Below are positions 13,195-25,425 of a DNA stretch of 64,000 nucleotides, piece by piece. The translations under genes were made by a program, and so were the position numbers. The notes below the pieces were generated by a model. It was not told the origin of the DNA, did no database searches, and worked only from the letters and a program-made list of their open reading frames with translations. Within the stretch, counting starts at the first letter, position 1. Every line of letters starts with the position of its first letter. Source of the DNA: Eudromia elegans (taxonomy: Eukaryota > Chordata > Aves > Tinamiformes > Tinamidae); the NCBI GenBank assembly GCA_003342815.1, contig PTEX01000060.1:1066244-1130243 (forward strand), written 5' to 3'.

Positions 13195-13440
13195 GAAGCC
13201 AAGTGGTAGAAAGCTAAAGCTGTGCCAATATTGAAGAAGGGGGAGGGGAAAGACACAGGGAATTACAGGCTTATCAGTCTCAAATTTAGCCTAGGAAAAA
13301 CAATGAAACAGATGGTATGAGGCTTGACTAATAACGAAATAAAGAAGGATATTATATCTAATAGCAAGCAATATGGAGTTACGGAAAATAAATTTCCTTT
13401 AACTAATTTGGTACCTTTTTAGATTAAAATGCCATTCAGG
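13195..13440 (+). mobile_element. Ancient CR1/L3-type LINE, reverse-transcriptase fragment
   Basis: One plus-strand frame beginning near 13217 reads AVPILKKGEGKDTGNYR, then LISLKFSLGKTMKQMV, before a stop. This matches the conserved start of the reverse-transcriptase domain of CR1-clade LINEs (the 'IFKKGxxxDPxNYRPISLxxxxGKxxE' block). Downstream, SNSKQYGVTENKFPLTNLV resembles the 'QHGFxxxxSxxTNL' block, with stops and frame slips. It is much more degraded than the CR1 ends elsewhere in the window, so it is an older insertion. DNA beyond 13440 may hold further decayed parts that I cannot align by eye. It is a non-functional relic. Confidence 0.8.
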
Positions 13441-14872
13441 TTGATATAAATAATAGTCTTCACATAATAATATGGTACTGTACATAAATTTCTCATTAAA
13501 TTTAACTTGATATTGTAGAACAACTTATTTAAGTGCAGTAAATAACACACAGTGAATGGATTGGACATTGGCTGGCTAGAAGGTGTCTCAGGTTACACAG
13601 GGCTTGGCTCTTGTCCCTTTACAATCCAATGTTTCTATCTGTGCTCTACATAAATTAAAAATCCCATAAAGTTATAACTGATCCATATAGAGGAGACAGA
13701 AATATTGAAGATATAATAAACAGTGGATGAGATGGAGAGCTATATGGTTCTCTTAGCAGGTAGGGCATAAGTAAAGGCTTTCTATTGGAGATGGAATATC
13801 CTGTATGTGGGAATAGCTCCTGGGCTCAAACTCTGACACAGAGACTGGGAGAAGCACTCACAGGAATTGCTGCAGGAGCCCCCCGAGTCCATATTTCTCC
13901 CCTGTCTATGCTCTGGCATCCCCTCCTCTTCTGCTGGGGACATTTCTGGTAGTTTCCCCCTACTTGCAGACCATCAACTTTCAGTGCAGGAAGCAGCAGG
14001 TCAAGTGTTGCAGCAGAAGTCTCTGCAGCAAGTAGTGCTATAACATGATCCCATGGCTGCAGATGAAAGCTAAGCACAGGAAAAGGAGAATTAGTCTTGT
14101 GTTTTCTAGGAAAAAAAAGTGTAACTGATCTTTGTAACTACGTATCAGTGGCTATGATGGGTTCCGTGGCAAGTCAAGACTGCTCGTAATTCAAACATCA
14201 AATTTGAATTCACTCCAGTGGACCTGTATTGTATAGGAGGTAGATCATCATAGTGATGCCTTCTGGCCTTATAAATATGAATTGTAATGCCCCCTATAAA
14301 TTCCTTGAAGCCTGCTATCTGGGAAATATGATTACTTGAGATTTTCAGCTTTCCTTTAAAAACCAATAAATTGCAGAAAAGCAGAGCTGAGCCTAAGAAA
14401 GCAGAAGACAAATGGAGACAATTCTATGCTTTCTACTTTAAAGAAAATCTTATAACTTTTGAGCCGGTCTTAACATTTTTCTGTGCCTTTTCTTGACAAA
14501 CTACAGATACTCTTGGGTTTCTTCCTTTTCCATGGCAGCTCCCCTAGACAGCAGTATCAATATGTTTTTTTGCTAAGAATGTGGCAGATTTATCTGTGGG
14601 AAGACAAAACTCTGCTTTTCAGTGTAATAATCTGCTTTTTTGGTTCAAACAAAAAAGCAAATTTATGAAATAATCAGCCCGTGCCTCGTTTTTGCAGCCC
14701 TGCTCAATGATACCAGGCTATTCTTTCTCATATTTTTCAGTCACTGTGGGGGACCACCACAAGAAGACTTTGCTGTGTAGTTACCATCTCTTTAGGAAGT
14801 TTGTCTTATAGTCATTTGGCAGAAGAAAGAGGAGGTCTGTGCTGAGCAGGAGGTGCTTGCAGGTTCTGCAGC
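13441..14872. other. Non-coding sequence
   Basis: AT-rich sequence with a more GC-balanced patch at about 13800-14080. A minus-strand 83-codon frame in that patch has no motif I recognise. Decayed LINE sequence may extend into the first few hundred bases. Confidence 0.5.
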
Positions 14873-14905
14873 AGCCTAAAGGCAAGTCTTTCATGCCTTT
14901 AGGCT
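14873..14905. repeat. Perfect 12-bp inverted repeat (hairpin)
   Basis: AGCCTAAAGGCA (14873-14884) is followed after a 9-base loop by its exact reverse complement TGCCTTTAGGCT (14894-14905). With half its pairs G:C this would form a stable hairpin in RNA or single-stranded DNA. The stem is too short for a standard microRNA precursor. No flanking gene explains it. Confidence 0.85.
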
Positions 14906-17900
14906 ATGTCTCCTTCTAAATATGGCATTCCTGAACCACTAGGAATGAATCCCATAATCAGCTACATAGCACAAAACTATGAAAGCAGATGTGCCAACCT
15001 ATTAAAACAAAAGTTAGTCCTAGTGAGAGTGAAAATTGGGTCCTGTCTCACTTAAAGATGAGTTTTAGTTATAATGTCATTGAAGCTAGATATTGCCCTA
15101 TTTTTTCCACTGTTTGTTGTTTGGGTTTGCCATGTACTGGGAAACCTGGGATCTTTCTTCTGCAAGAACAGTAACTGCCTTTCTTAAACCACTGAATGAC
15201 CTTGTTGGGCCAACTCTGCACAGCAATGTGTTATTATTCCTCTCTAACAATTAGAATTCAAAACAAATTTCTCATGGATGGTCAGCACAGAAGCAACCCT
15301 GGTGTTTCTTTTACCTTTTCCCTGTTTATTTTTACCCCTCAAAATGTAACAGGCAAATGAGTAAGAGAAGAGCACAGCCTTTGTGTTAGATGTGTAAGAC
15401 CATTAATTTGAGTCCTAGAGATGGATGGCTTTCCAATCCACTTTCCTTTGTTGTATTGCTTCTGCGATTACCCTGGAGAGTACAAAGAATGAAAAAATAC
15501 CTCCCTCACCTATCTTTTTTATTACTCCAGGCACAGAGTATCATTATCAGCCTTAGAGTGGATGCAGGAAGAACCCTCTGGTTAGTCAAAGAACAAGTAG
15601 TAAAATAGTACCTTAGATTCCCTTTCGATTCTCCCTCCTCACCTAATATCACCTATATGGTTTATTTTAATGAATATAGCAGTGAACCTGGATTTGACAG
15701 TTTAGAGTTTTTAAAAGCAAGTAACATATGCTTTTCATAATAAAGCCCTAAATCTCATTTTCTCTGGTCAATGTTAATATATACTCTTCAGTGTTCTGTA
15801 CTCATATGCGAGATTATAATTTCCATTTTCTTATTGTGTAAATTCATTAGTTAGAAAATTATCAGACATTAATAACAGATGAGTAGATATTCAATATGGG
15901 GATAGTTTTCTTCAGTGTCGTGGGTTTTCTTTTTCTTTTATGGATAATTTAGCACTCATTTTTAACATAGATTTTTTTTTTCCATTCTAGAAGTAAATAA
16001 ATCATTTATTTGCATCACATCATTTCTAATTAGATAAAAAAAAGACTCTAAGAAAATAAAAAAAAAATGAGCAAAATAGATTTTTCTGTATTCCTAATGA
16101 TACAGAATTCAGAAGGGTCGCAGACTAATACAAAGAGTGGATATTTAGAAAATCTGCTAGAGAGTGCTTGCTGATAGAGAGCGACTAGGCTTGCCCTGGT
16201 GATGGTGAAATATATGAGATTCCAAACTGTGGGATATTCCACAACTGAAAAAATGATCTTGTGGAGCAAAAAAATCAAACTTTAACCTGAAAGTACAATT
16301 TAGTAAGGCATCATTAAGATCAAAGATCATTGTATTATTTCTTTGATATTTTGGGTTGAAATGCTGTACAATATGCAAAGTGGTATACAGCATAGTTAAA
16401 TTACATAGCCTATTACTAATGAGAAAGAACATCATTTAACCCAGCTAAGCTTTAGACATGTAGTCTGAGATAGCTGTCTTTAGTGACATTATAGTATCTG
16501 GATTAAAACGGGCCTTTAATTTGTTCAGACCGTCTTAGATACTACCCTCATGATGAGATGAATTGCTTTTGGAGATAACAGTTTTCCCCCCAGATTATTA
16601 AGGAAATCCTGAGTGATATTAGTCATTTTGTGAAGGACTAACCTGCCTCAGCTTAAGCACCTGAGAGTTGGTTGTTCAAATCTGAACTAACTCAAAATCT
16701 TTTCTTTCTTCAAAAGTGGAATTGTTTAAATAGATTTTTTTCAGGGATTTTGGCAGCGTATGCACATGCCAAACGCTTCTGTTTGTTGGAAAAGTGTGAT
16801 CAGCTACGTGACCGGGATTACTATTAGTCTTTCATTCCTGTTCTCCCTGGTAGGAACCAGAAGAAAAGCCACTAAAATGAGCTGAGATTCTTGCTACTGA
16901 GTTTTCTGCTTATGCCAGTACCCCCTTGGCGGTGTGTTTGCAGAGCTTTGAGTGCTGATGAAATTGTGGGAGGAGGACAGCCTTTCCCCTGCCTGGGCAG
17001 AATGAGATTCCACCTGCGCCAGCACTACTTATAGCTGATAATGCAGGGATATTATTGCAAACCACTAATCTCTCCCTCTGGCCTCCCTCTCAGGATACCA
17101 CTTCTGATGCCTTGATTTATGAGAGCACAGTCAACGACATGCTTCTTACAGAGTGACACTGCTTTACACAAATGCTCCCCTTTAACCTGACCCATTTTCT
17201 TCATTTCATAGTGCCTCTTGAAAGCAGCACGTTATAGGCATGATCCCACATTAACCAAGTCTTGGTTCTCAGTGGGTATTTGTGGTGTTCAGTGAAAGGC
17301 GAGATCAAATCCTTATTATTTCCTGAGAATCAAGTTAACTATAGGCAGCCCCTCAGCTGTTTTCACGTTGTGGTTTCATTGTTTCATGGGGTTTTATATG
17401 TTTTTTAAAGACATCAGAATGTGAGTTTCACCAGATGTGTTTCAGTGTTTGATATTTAAGCAGTAATGAGTAAATGTGAGCTGTGAAGCATGCAGCTGGA
17501 ATGTTGCTTTAATCTGCTTTTAAGTTTCCTTGTGTAACACGGTATATTACCCCTCTCTCCCCTCCATATATGCCTTCTGTTCTACATTTTCTATACAAGA
17601 TCATTGCATACTCTTGCCTGATTACTCCCTCTTCACATGCACATCCCTTTCCTTTTGCTGTCACATTCTGCACCTGTATCCATAAATATGTGTAAAGAGA
17701 ATATGAATTGTAATCTGGGGAATATTTCTTTGATAGATACCTCTCCTTGTCAAAAACATTCTCTTTTTGCAAAATGATTTTTTTGTCATGCCTTTCAGCC
17801 ATCACACTGAGGCAGATAGTTTTGCCATTTTTTTCCACAATTGTACAACTTCTACAAAGTTTAGGGGCTTTGCAGAACTGGAGGATGGGATGGGATGCAG

Positions 17901-18610
17901 ACTGTAGGGAAAATAGGCTCTACACTTGGACTTTGCCCTGGGAATAGGAACATTGCTGAGAGTGAATATATGGCACATTGATTATAGGCTAGGGAAGCTG
18001 CTTTTCATTTATTTCACATGCGTTTTTAATCAATAAGACAGTCTCTGAATCTTGCATAATGGTCTAAATTGAACAGCTCCTATTTATGCAATGACTGGAG
18101 CAGCAAATTCAGGATCTGTTGTTCTTTGTTCAGTTTCTTCCCTAAGAGACAGAGAATATTACCAGATACTCAAATAACCTGGTATCATACAGTGATAATT
18201 AAAGAAAGTACAGAAGAAAAATATATCTTTAGTCAAGTTAGATACATTTACAACATAGAATTTATTATGTTCATCACAAACGGGATAAGTTTGAAAATGG
18301 ATAGAGTGCTAGATTTGTTGATCAGTTTTCCACTCCTCTTATACCCAAATTATTCCTAATCCAGCCAAAAATATATATTTTATGGTTCTTTTTGTTGTTT
18401 ATTAAAACAAGGAAAAGAGCTGCAGCTACATCTATGCAAAGACTTGATTAAACAAGTTTCCAGGAAGGTCCCACTTCCAGCTATCTGACAGGTCAAATTT
18501 TGCTGATTTCACAGATCCTCCCACTAAGCTATGTTACATCTTTCAGAGCAATCCTAATTAGGGATGATCTGGTCTCAGTATTTCAGAGATGCCATGGTTG
18601 TAAAATATTG
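14906..18610. other. AT-rich non-coding sequence
   Basis: I see no gene, RNA or clear repeat here. The open frames (for example 17509-17838 on the minus strand, 109 codons) lack known motifs. Short A and T runs occur at about 15970 and 16030-16070. Confidence 0.55.
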
Positions 18611-18845
18611 TCATCTCATCATTCTTATGCTTTGGGGACCAGCTGAGAGGTCATAGTGAAAATGCCATCTGCCTGCTGAGAGCAGCAGAGCAGCACAGGG
18701 GAGTGCAGGGAGTTGGGATGGAGAAGGGTCAGGGCAGAGGACCACATCTGGCCCATGAACCAGGGCCTCCTCCAAAGGCCTTTCTGCTTGTGCTTCAAGC
18801 AATACTGGTCATAATGCTGCTTGAGAGGAGACAGCTTCACAGATG
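18611..18845. other. GC-richer patch, origin unknown
   Basis: About 230 bp with more G and C than its neighbours, containing AGAGCAGCAGAGCAGCACAG and CCACATCTGGCCCATGAACC. Two overlapping minus-strand frames stay open but match nothing I know. It could be an old repeat or a small conserved element. Confidence 0.3.
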
Positions 18846-21800
18846 TGCTAGATCTTGAATGCTTAAAAGTAATTTTCTTATCCTGGACTTTTTTTTTTTT
18901 TGTGTGTGCTGAAGGACATGGTAAGAGACTTCTGTAACTGATTTTGTTGCTTTCTTTTCAAAGTCTTAAGCATGGTGTCTACTAAAATGGGGATGAGGAG
19001 AGGGGAAAAGGCTTGGAGTAGAATTTCAGCAATAGCAGCTAGCATTTCCCTAGCAATAGGAAACAACTGAAAGGCCCTCTGACTCACAGCTTTGTGGTAT
19101 TGGAACAGGACTTGATGGTTACATGGGAAGTCTGGAGGGAGTAGTCATTTGGGCTGAGCCCAAAATGATATTTTTCCTTTGTTTTCAGAAGAACAACCCC
19201 CCTCATTTTTTCATCTGAGCCAAGTCAAAATGTTTGATTAAATCCAGCATGGTGTCTTTGATTTACTTTTGGAGTTACATGGCTTTGTTAATTGAATTCT
19301 TTAGCTTTAGAACAGTGTATAAAAAAAATGCAGCTTAGAGGCAAAACATGGAAAAATTTCCTTCCAAACAATGTCAGAATGAATCTTTGAAATTTCTATC
19401 CATCCCTAATTTTCCACTAAATTCTGTCTAAGTTCCTTCCCTTTCTCTTATCTTGAAAAGTTTCATATTCTTCAAAGAAACTCACCTATTTATGTCTTAA
19501 AAAACCAAGGGAAGATGAAACTGCAGCTATTAAAAAATCAGTACAGGGCAAGAGATACCCGAGCACAACCACCTGCATCTGACCCTATCCACCTCCCGTG
19601 AACCATCACCAGCAGCCTCAGAGGAAGGAATGCAAGCCTGAATTATTCCTTCCACCTATTTTTTTTTGGTAGCTGAAGAGATGTGGAAAATCTTCATTGC
19701 AGGTGTTAGTTTTGCATTAGTTTCCTGGAGGTAGAAGGAATCCAAGATGTAGAGACTAGGACCTTCCAAGATTGCTAAATGCTGTGCTTGCTTTTACATA
19801 TGTGATTTTTCTGCATCTCCCTGAATCTTTTATTTTCCTTTTGAAATCCTAGCAATTAAGCAGATGAAGAAAATATAGCATGATTCTCTCAGATTCTTTA
19901 GATTTATATCCTTAAGGACTTGGGGTAAATTCTTTTTAGCTTTAAGAACATAGAAAGTTATTAAATATTTTTTGCTTCCTTATATGTAACCTTATGATTT
20001 TTTTCCATGAACAAGAATGAAGAAGTAGTAAACTCGCTGAATTACAGCTGGTAAAGGATAAATGTTTTAAGGTTTGGAAATGTGATGGACTGCTCTATGG
20101 TAACTATGACCAGGGAAAGATGAATGCAAGAAGTTCCTTTTCACTGAGTATCTTCATACAAGTGCATAGAGATGAAACAGAATTGAGTAGGATTGACATA
20201 GTGGTCTACTGAATATTAAAATTACTTTGAAAAGCTGTGGGGAAATCTTGATCTAACTGAAGCTTTTGGAAGGATTTCTCTGTGAGACAGTTGAGCCAGG
20301 ATATTATTTTCTAGAAGGCACAGGAGGCTATTTCCTTGATAAAAGATTTTATTTTATTCTATAAATTCAATTCAATATAATATAATACAGTTTTTTTCTC
20401 TTCATCTCTATAGTCAAATCTGAAAAACTATGGGAAAATCATATTCCATGTTGTTTTATCTTCTATTTATTTTCTGGCATTATTGACTGAGATTTGGAAA
20501 TGGCGAACACAGAAGTCAGATACAACACAATTAGGGGACAAAAATGAAAAGAGAATATAATAATAATAACAGCCTATATCTGAGGTCTTTAATTCTCTCA
20601 CCCATTTTCTGTCCGTGTATTTCAAGATCTTAACATGTTTTTACGAGCACCAAATTTCTGGCCTCCTACTCATTATAAGTGCTCATCCAGGAGCAACTCT
20701 GACCAAAAAAAAAAGCTAACTCTGTTTTGTTCTCAGGCTGAATTCCTAATTCTCTTTAAATTTCGTTGTAAATTCCCTTTAAAAAAGGGCACTTTGGGAC
20801 ATGACCTATTTCAAGTAGTCACATATGGAGACTGCACCCAAATAAAATTCACGGTGCTTATATTGGCTTTGGCTACAGAAATAGTTCTTTCTTCCCCTCT
20901 CTCAGTTCTGATTACACAAAATGTACTATTGGCAATAATCACACCTTCGTTATTAAGGCCCCAATCAGTAGTCACCAGATGATTCCACCTGGCAATTCAG
21001 TTAATCAAGACTCATGGAGAGCTGAGCCAGCAGCCCTGCTACGGAGCTAGAGCAGCCCTGTGGCTCCTAATTCTCCATAATATACACTGTTGGTGTCTCA
21101 GAAGTAACCAATTCTGGCTTACTGGGCACTCTGGGTACCTTTTCCTTCATCTTTCCCTGACATGAGGATATGAACACATCTTGCAAGATAGCTAGAAGGG
21201 AATAAATGAAACAATGTGGGAGTCTGGGCTTAGTAGAATAATTAGAGTTATTCAGATATTTTTTCTACGAATTGCCAAACTTCCAAATGTTTGGATTAAG
21301 GGTAAAAAAAAAAAAAAAAAAAAAAGAAAAAAGGTGAATTCTTATTTTTAAAGATAATTCTTCTCCACTTTTGAAAGGACTAATCACTCTAACAAAAATG
21401 TCTTGTATTCTTGAATGTATATGTGTGCTTATGTATCTTTTTCTCATCTATTCCTTTGTTTCAGCTCTTGTAATCATCACCTTAAATGTCCTGCCTGTTT
21501 GTGGATTGGGTCCTGTTTCCTTCTCCCTTAGGGTGATGTATTGTTCCAGTGAAAGAAAGGTCAAACTGTGATCAAGAGGAGCGTAATAACCTCACGTGCC
21601 AACGTACATTTCTTCTTTCTTGACAAATGATCATCATTCCTCCTGAAAACTCCCTGCATCACATGATCCCCTTTGACCTTTAGGTCAATAAATAATACAT
21701 TCTCACTGAAGTAATTGAACTACCCCATTTGGCTGCAAAATCTCTTGTATCAGAAAGTGTGATACATGGAACAATGAAAAATGGTATTGTGGAAAGACTC

Positions 21801-24559
21801 CAGTTTTGCTATAGCTTTTGGATGAAGTCAGATTTTTTTTTTTTTCTGACTACTCTATAGTTTGATTTGAACTAAATAAAAAACCCCACATAATTTCTGA
21901 CGTCAAACCAGATATATGTTGTTTTATTTTTAGGGGTGAGTTGGGAGAGTGAGTAGAACACAAAAGACTTTAAATCCAAGGATGTTTAATCAGTTTTATG
22001 TGGGTTGTCTTATCATTGGTAAGAGACTTTATAGCTATGCAGTCATAATTTATTGTTCTAATTGATGGAATTCTCCCATGGAAACCAGACTTGATATATT
22101 CACAACAAAAATGATATTGTGTATTCATATGTTAGAGGATACAGTCTTTCACAGTGTTTTGGACTCATTTCTAGGTTTGAGGAGAGATTGCAAGATGCTG
22201 TGAAGCATTTAGAAGCATTATAAAAGCATAATATTCCATGCTTTAAGGTTGATGGTAAGACGCATAGAGGTGCTAGCTTCTACTGTGGGGTTCCAAATTG
22301 TTTTCAAAGTATCTGTTTGTATGGATAAGTCATCTTTTCTATTTATTTGAAGAACAGGATCAAGACCACCACAAATAAAATACAAAAGCTGTTTTTTTAT
22401 CTTCTAGTACTTTTTTTCTCTTTAAGCTTTTCTCTTTATGTAAAATGAACCTAGACTTTCTTATGGCTATATTTCAGTACCCTGTAAAGATATCTTTGAC
22501 TGAATAACCACTAAATGCTTTAAACCTTAACTGCAAGTTAATAAAGTGTTTTGCCTGGAAATAATACATTATATTTCTTACAGAATGGTACTGAGTACTT
22601 CAAGAACATATAAATCATGCAGAAACAGTCTGTGATGCAATCACATGGTATTGTTTTGTGATAGACTTGTGTTATAACTGAGCATTCCCTTGTGCAAAAG
22701 TACCATTTTCTTTTTGTGCTTTCTAGGCTTTACCTTTTTATTTTTTTAAAAAACTGAAATTGTACCTGAAAGTGCTAAAACTCAAAGCTATCAGGAAATT
22801 GCCCTGAAACTGGAAACCTCCAGGAAATTGACTGGACATACTGCACAGAACATTCCAGGTATTATGCCTTGTTCTGTTTCTTGGGATTTAGTGTTGATGA
22901 TTTTTATTATGCTCAACCATAGATACATAGCTCTGAACAGGGAGCTCTGACCAGCCTGGAGGACGATAATAACATTAGATAGATCAGGACGAGTACTCCT
23001 TGAATGTAAAAGGTCAGTTGCTCTCCCAGGTATGGTTATTGTTGAAAAACGCCATCTAAAGAAAATCATTACAGTAGTCCTCTCTGTGATGCCTATAGAG
23101 AAAACATCTATAAATATCCTACTGTTACACTAAGATAAGCTCCTGAAAGAGAACTCTTCGTCTTCCATTCAGCTATTACAGAGTAAAATCTTTCATCCAA
23201 CAAAACTCCAACTGCTCAAGTGCTAACACTGACTGTTCAAAGATTAAAATAAGATTTTGTAAGACACTTCAAAACATTCATTCGAGCTTCTGAGTTACCC
23301 CTCATGTTGTGAAGTTTTTCACTGCTGTGCATCCCTTTAGTTGAGCTTTGCCAAACTTCTGTAGATACAAAGACATACAACAGGAGTGTAACTCAGATAT
23401 TTGCCTCTCCTTTTACTGAGGATCAGTTCAGTATTTCTGCAGAAAACTTACAGGTCAGACATGGTCAGTTCCTCATGGTTGTCCGGATTTTATTGGTTTC
23501 AGGGTTGTAATACCTTCCAGATGGATTACATTTCACCAGTTCTTTACATTGGTCATAAAATCACATCTTTGGCTTTATATTCTGCCTCTGCTTTTGCAAT
23601 CTGCTACTTTGTTTGCCCTTTTTTACTGTACCTATGAATGTAAAACACTTCTTATAGAAGCCACCAGATCTTCCCTCTCTGAATGCAATCTAATGGTTTA
23701 CATAAGGCCAGAGATCGCCTTAGTAAGTTATATTGAATTGAAGGGATGAAGAAAATGGCTTTTTGTCTGAATTTGAAACTAAGGCACAGAGAAAAAAATA
23801 ATGGATGTTTCTCTGCCAATTCTCAATAGTGTCCTTCTAGGAAGGTACTATGCCCATGGAGTGATGTTTAAACTCCAGAGAAGGGAAAAGAAAAATACTA
23901 TGTTAGGAGGTCAAGTAAGAGTCATACTTAACATTAACACATGGTATTCACATGTTTGTAATAAGTTCTGTAAACTCTAAGAAAAGGATCACATTGGCAA
24001 TATATCTAGGCATGATGACACAGGTCTGGGACATTTCTGAGGAAGCAGAAACATTGTCAGCAGAATTTACTGTAATAAAATATTCCTTTAGTATTTACCT
24101 CAGTCTTGTGTTTTTCACATGCTGTTTTGAAAAGCAACTTTATTTTCAGATATAGAAGGCATTCTCATGTCTTACTTTTGGCACTGAACTCATGTGCCTC
24201 TGTATGCTCCTTGTAAAGTCAAGAGAGGATGATTTCAGCACAGGAGACCTGTGAGCTCCTGCTTGGAGAGCACTGCTCTTGCCTACCAGATGCCACCATA
24301 GCTGGGGTGACAGATATGGGTCAAGTACCTACCCCTGGCATTGGATTGAACATTTTTTATTTATTTTAAAAATACCAAAATATTTTATTAAAAAATAAAG
24401 GTGTTTTGTGTTGTTGGGAAACTAAAAGAAAGTTCTAGCTTTTATTGACAGGAAATGTATGGGAAAATCGGGAGTTTAAAAGAGAAGAAGAAGAAACCTA
24501 TTCTTTTCCTCATTTTTTTTTCCAGAAGAAAATCATTTCATTACTTATCTACAATGTGG
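18846..24559. other. AT-rich non-coding sequence
   Basis: Unique-looking. It holds an imperfect inverted repeat at 19145-19168 (TCATTTGGGC against GCCCAAAATGA, one bulged base), AT-rich runs at 20340-20400 and a poly-A run at 21304-21325. The 115-codon frame at 20635-20982 (+) has no motif I recognise. No gene is supported. Confidence 0.55.
21304..21325. repeat. Poly-A run (22 A)
   Basis: An uninterrupted homopolymer followed by AAAA-rich sequence. No LINE or SINE body is recognised upstream, so a retroposon-tail origin is unproven. Confidence 0.9.
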
Positions 24560-24602
24560 AAGTGTGACAAAAATATGAAGAGAAGGTAGAATTGTCACAC
24601 TT
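24560..24602. repeat. Perfect 11-bp inverted repeat with 21-base spacer
   Basis: AAGTGTGACAA (24560-24570) and TTGTCACACTT (24592-24602) are exact reverse complements. Each arm contains GTGTGA or TCACAC, the core of T-box transcription factor half-sites, in inverted orientation. That resemblance is only a motif match. Confidence 0.8.
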
Positions 24603-24921
24603 AATTCTTCTTTTTCAGAACTTTTTGGCAGTAAATGGGATAAAGCCGTCCAAAGAGAGAGAAAACACCCCTGAAAACTTCAAAACTAATATGGGAACTT
24701 GGAATTTTGTTTGTACTTTATTTCTGTATGCTGGAGCAAAATAACTTTTGTGTCAAAACAAATAAAACTAACTTTTTTTTTAATTTGTGAGCATCAGGAA
24801 AAGTTAAACATGAATCATACTGGCAAGTGCTGAGTCAAGACAAATAATCTGCTGTTATGTATTTCTTCAATCAATCTAACCTGATTTTCTGTTTATGAGT
24901 TGCAAAGCAGCACCTTCCTTT

Positions 24922-24984
24922 GAGGTAAGGACCTCAAGAGAGGCCCTTAATTAAGGTCCTTAAGGGGTCCTTAATTAATTAATT
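24922..24984. repeat. Nested AT-rich palindromes
   Basis: GAGGT-AAGG-ACCTC (24922-24935) is a small hairpin. AAGGACCT (24927-24934) pairs with AGGTCCTT (24954-24961). CCTTAATTAAGG and TTAAGGTCCTTAA are themselves palindromic, and a TTAATTAATTAATTAA run follows. Several alternative hairpins compete in about 60 bases. Confidence 0.75.
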
Positions 24985-25337
24985 AAATGAAAGGAATGAA
25001 GCAACATTCAGCGTTCTTCAACTACTGCATCACATCATTAATTTAATTGCTTTTTCTCCATGTTTTCCATGAGGGTCAGTCAGATGCTAAACGACAAATG
25101 ATGGTGCTGATGAAACCACATGAAGCCTTCCTTAGCCCGCTGCTGCTGCTTTCCTGGCAGCAATTGCCTTCCTGGTTGGATGCATTCAGGGTGAGCTGTT
25201 CCTGTGGCTGCTTCCTAACCCATCCCAGACTAAAGTGAAGCAAAATAGCTAAGATTATTTAATCCAGGTAAGCAAATCATGGTGATTCATTCCCAAAGTA
25301 ACTTAGGAAGTCAACCAAAGAAACACTGCTTGCAAAG

Positions 25338-25425
25338 ATGGGTTTCCTCAGGTTGAGGGGGACAATGAGCAGCTGTGGGGCTTGGGCAGCTCTGGCAGCA
25401 CTTTTTCTACTACTGCAATGGACAG
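25338..25425 (+). CDS. Candidate first coding exon with signal peptide (gene unidentified)
   Basis: An ATG at 25338 sits in good initiation context (A at -3, G at +4). The 29 codons that follow encode a basic start (FLRLRG), a second Met at codon 10, and then a hydrophobic core AWAALAALFLLLQW typical of a secretory signal peptide. The frame reaches ACAG|GTAAAA, a good splice donor at 25426-25427, leaving the exon in phase 1. Unspliced, the frame stays open to a stop at about 25530 with far less protein-like sequence, consistent with intron. Another donor-like CCAG|GTAAGC at 25267/25268 could close an upstream 5' UTR exon, but the sequence just before 25338 is a weak acceptor. If real, this would be the start of a secreted or membrane protein whose remaining exons lie outside the window or are too short to spot. 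I do not recognise the protein. A chance hydrophobic frame remains possible. Confidence 0.4.

Noticed and set aside
14873-14905. microRNA precursor
   Set aside because: The 12-bp stem is far shorter than a typical precursor, and pairing does not extend beyond the perfect stem.
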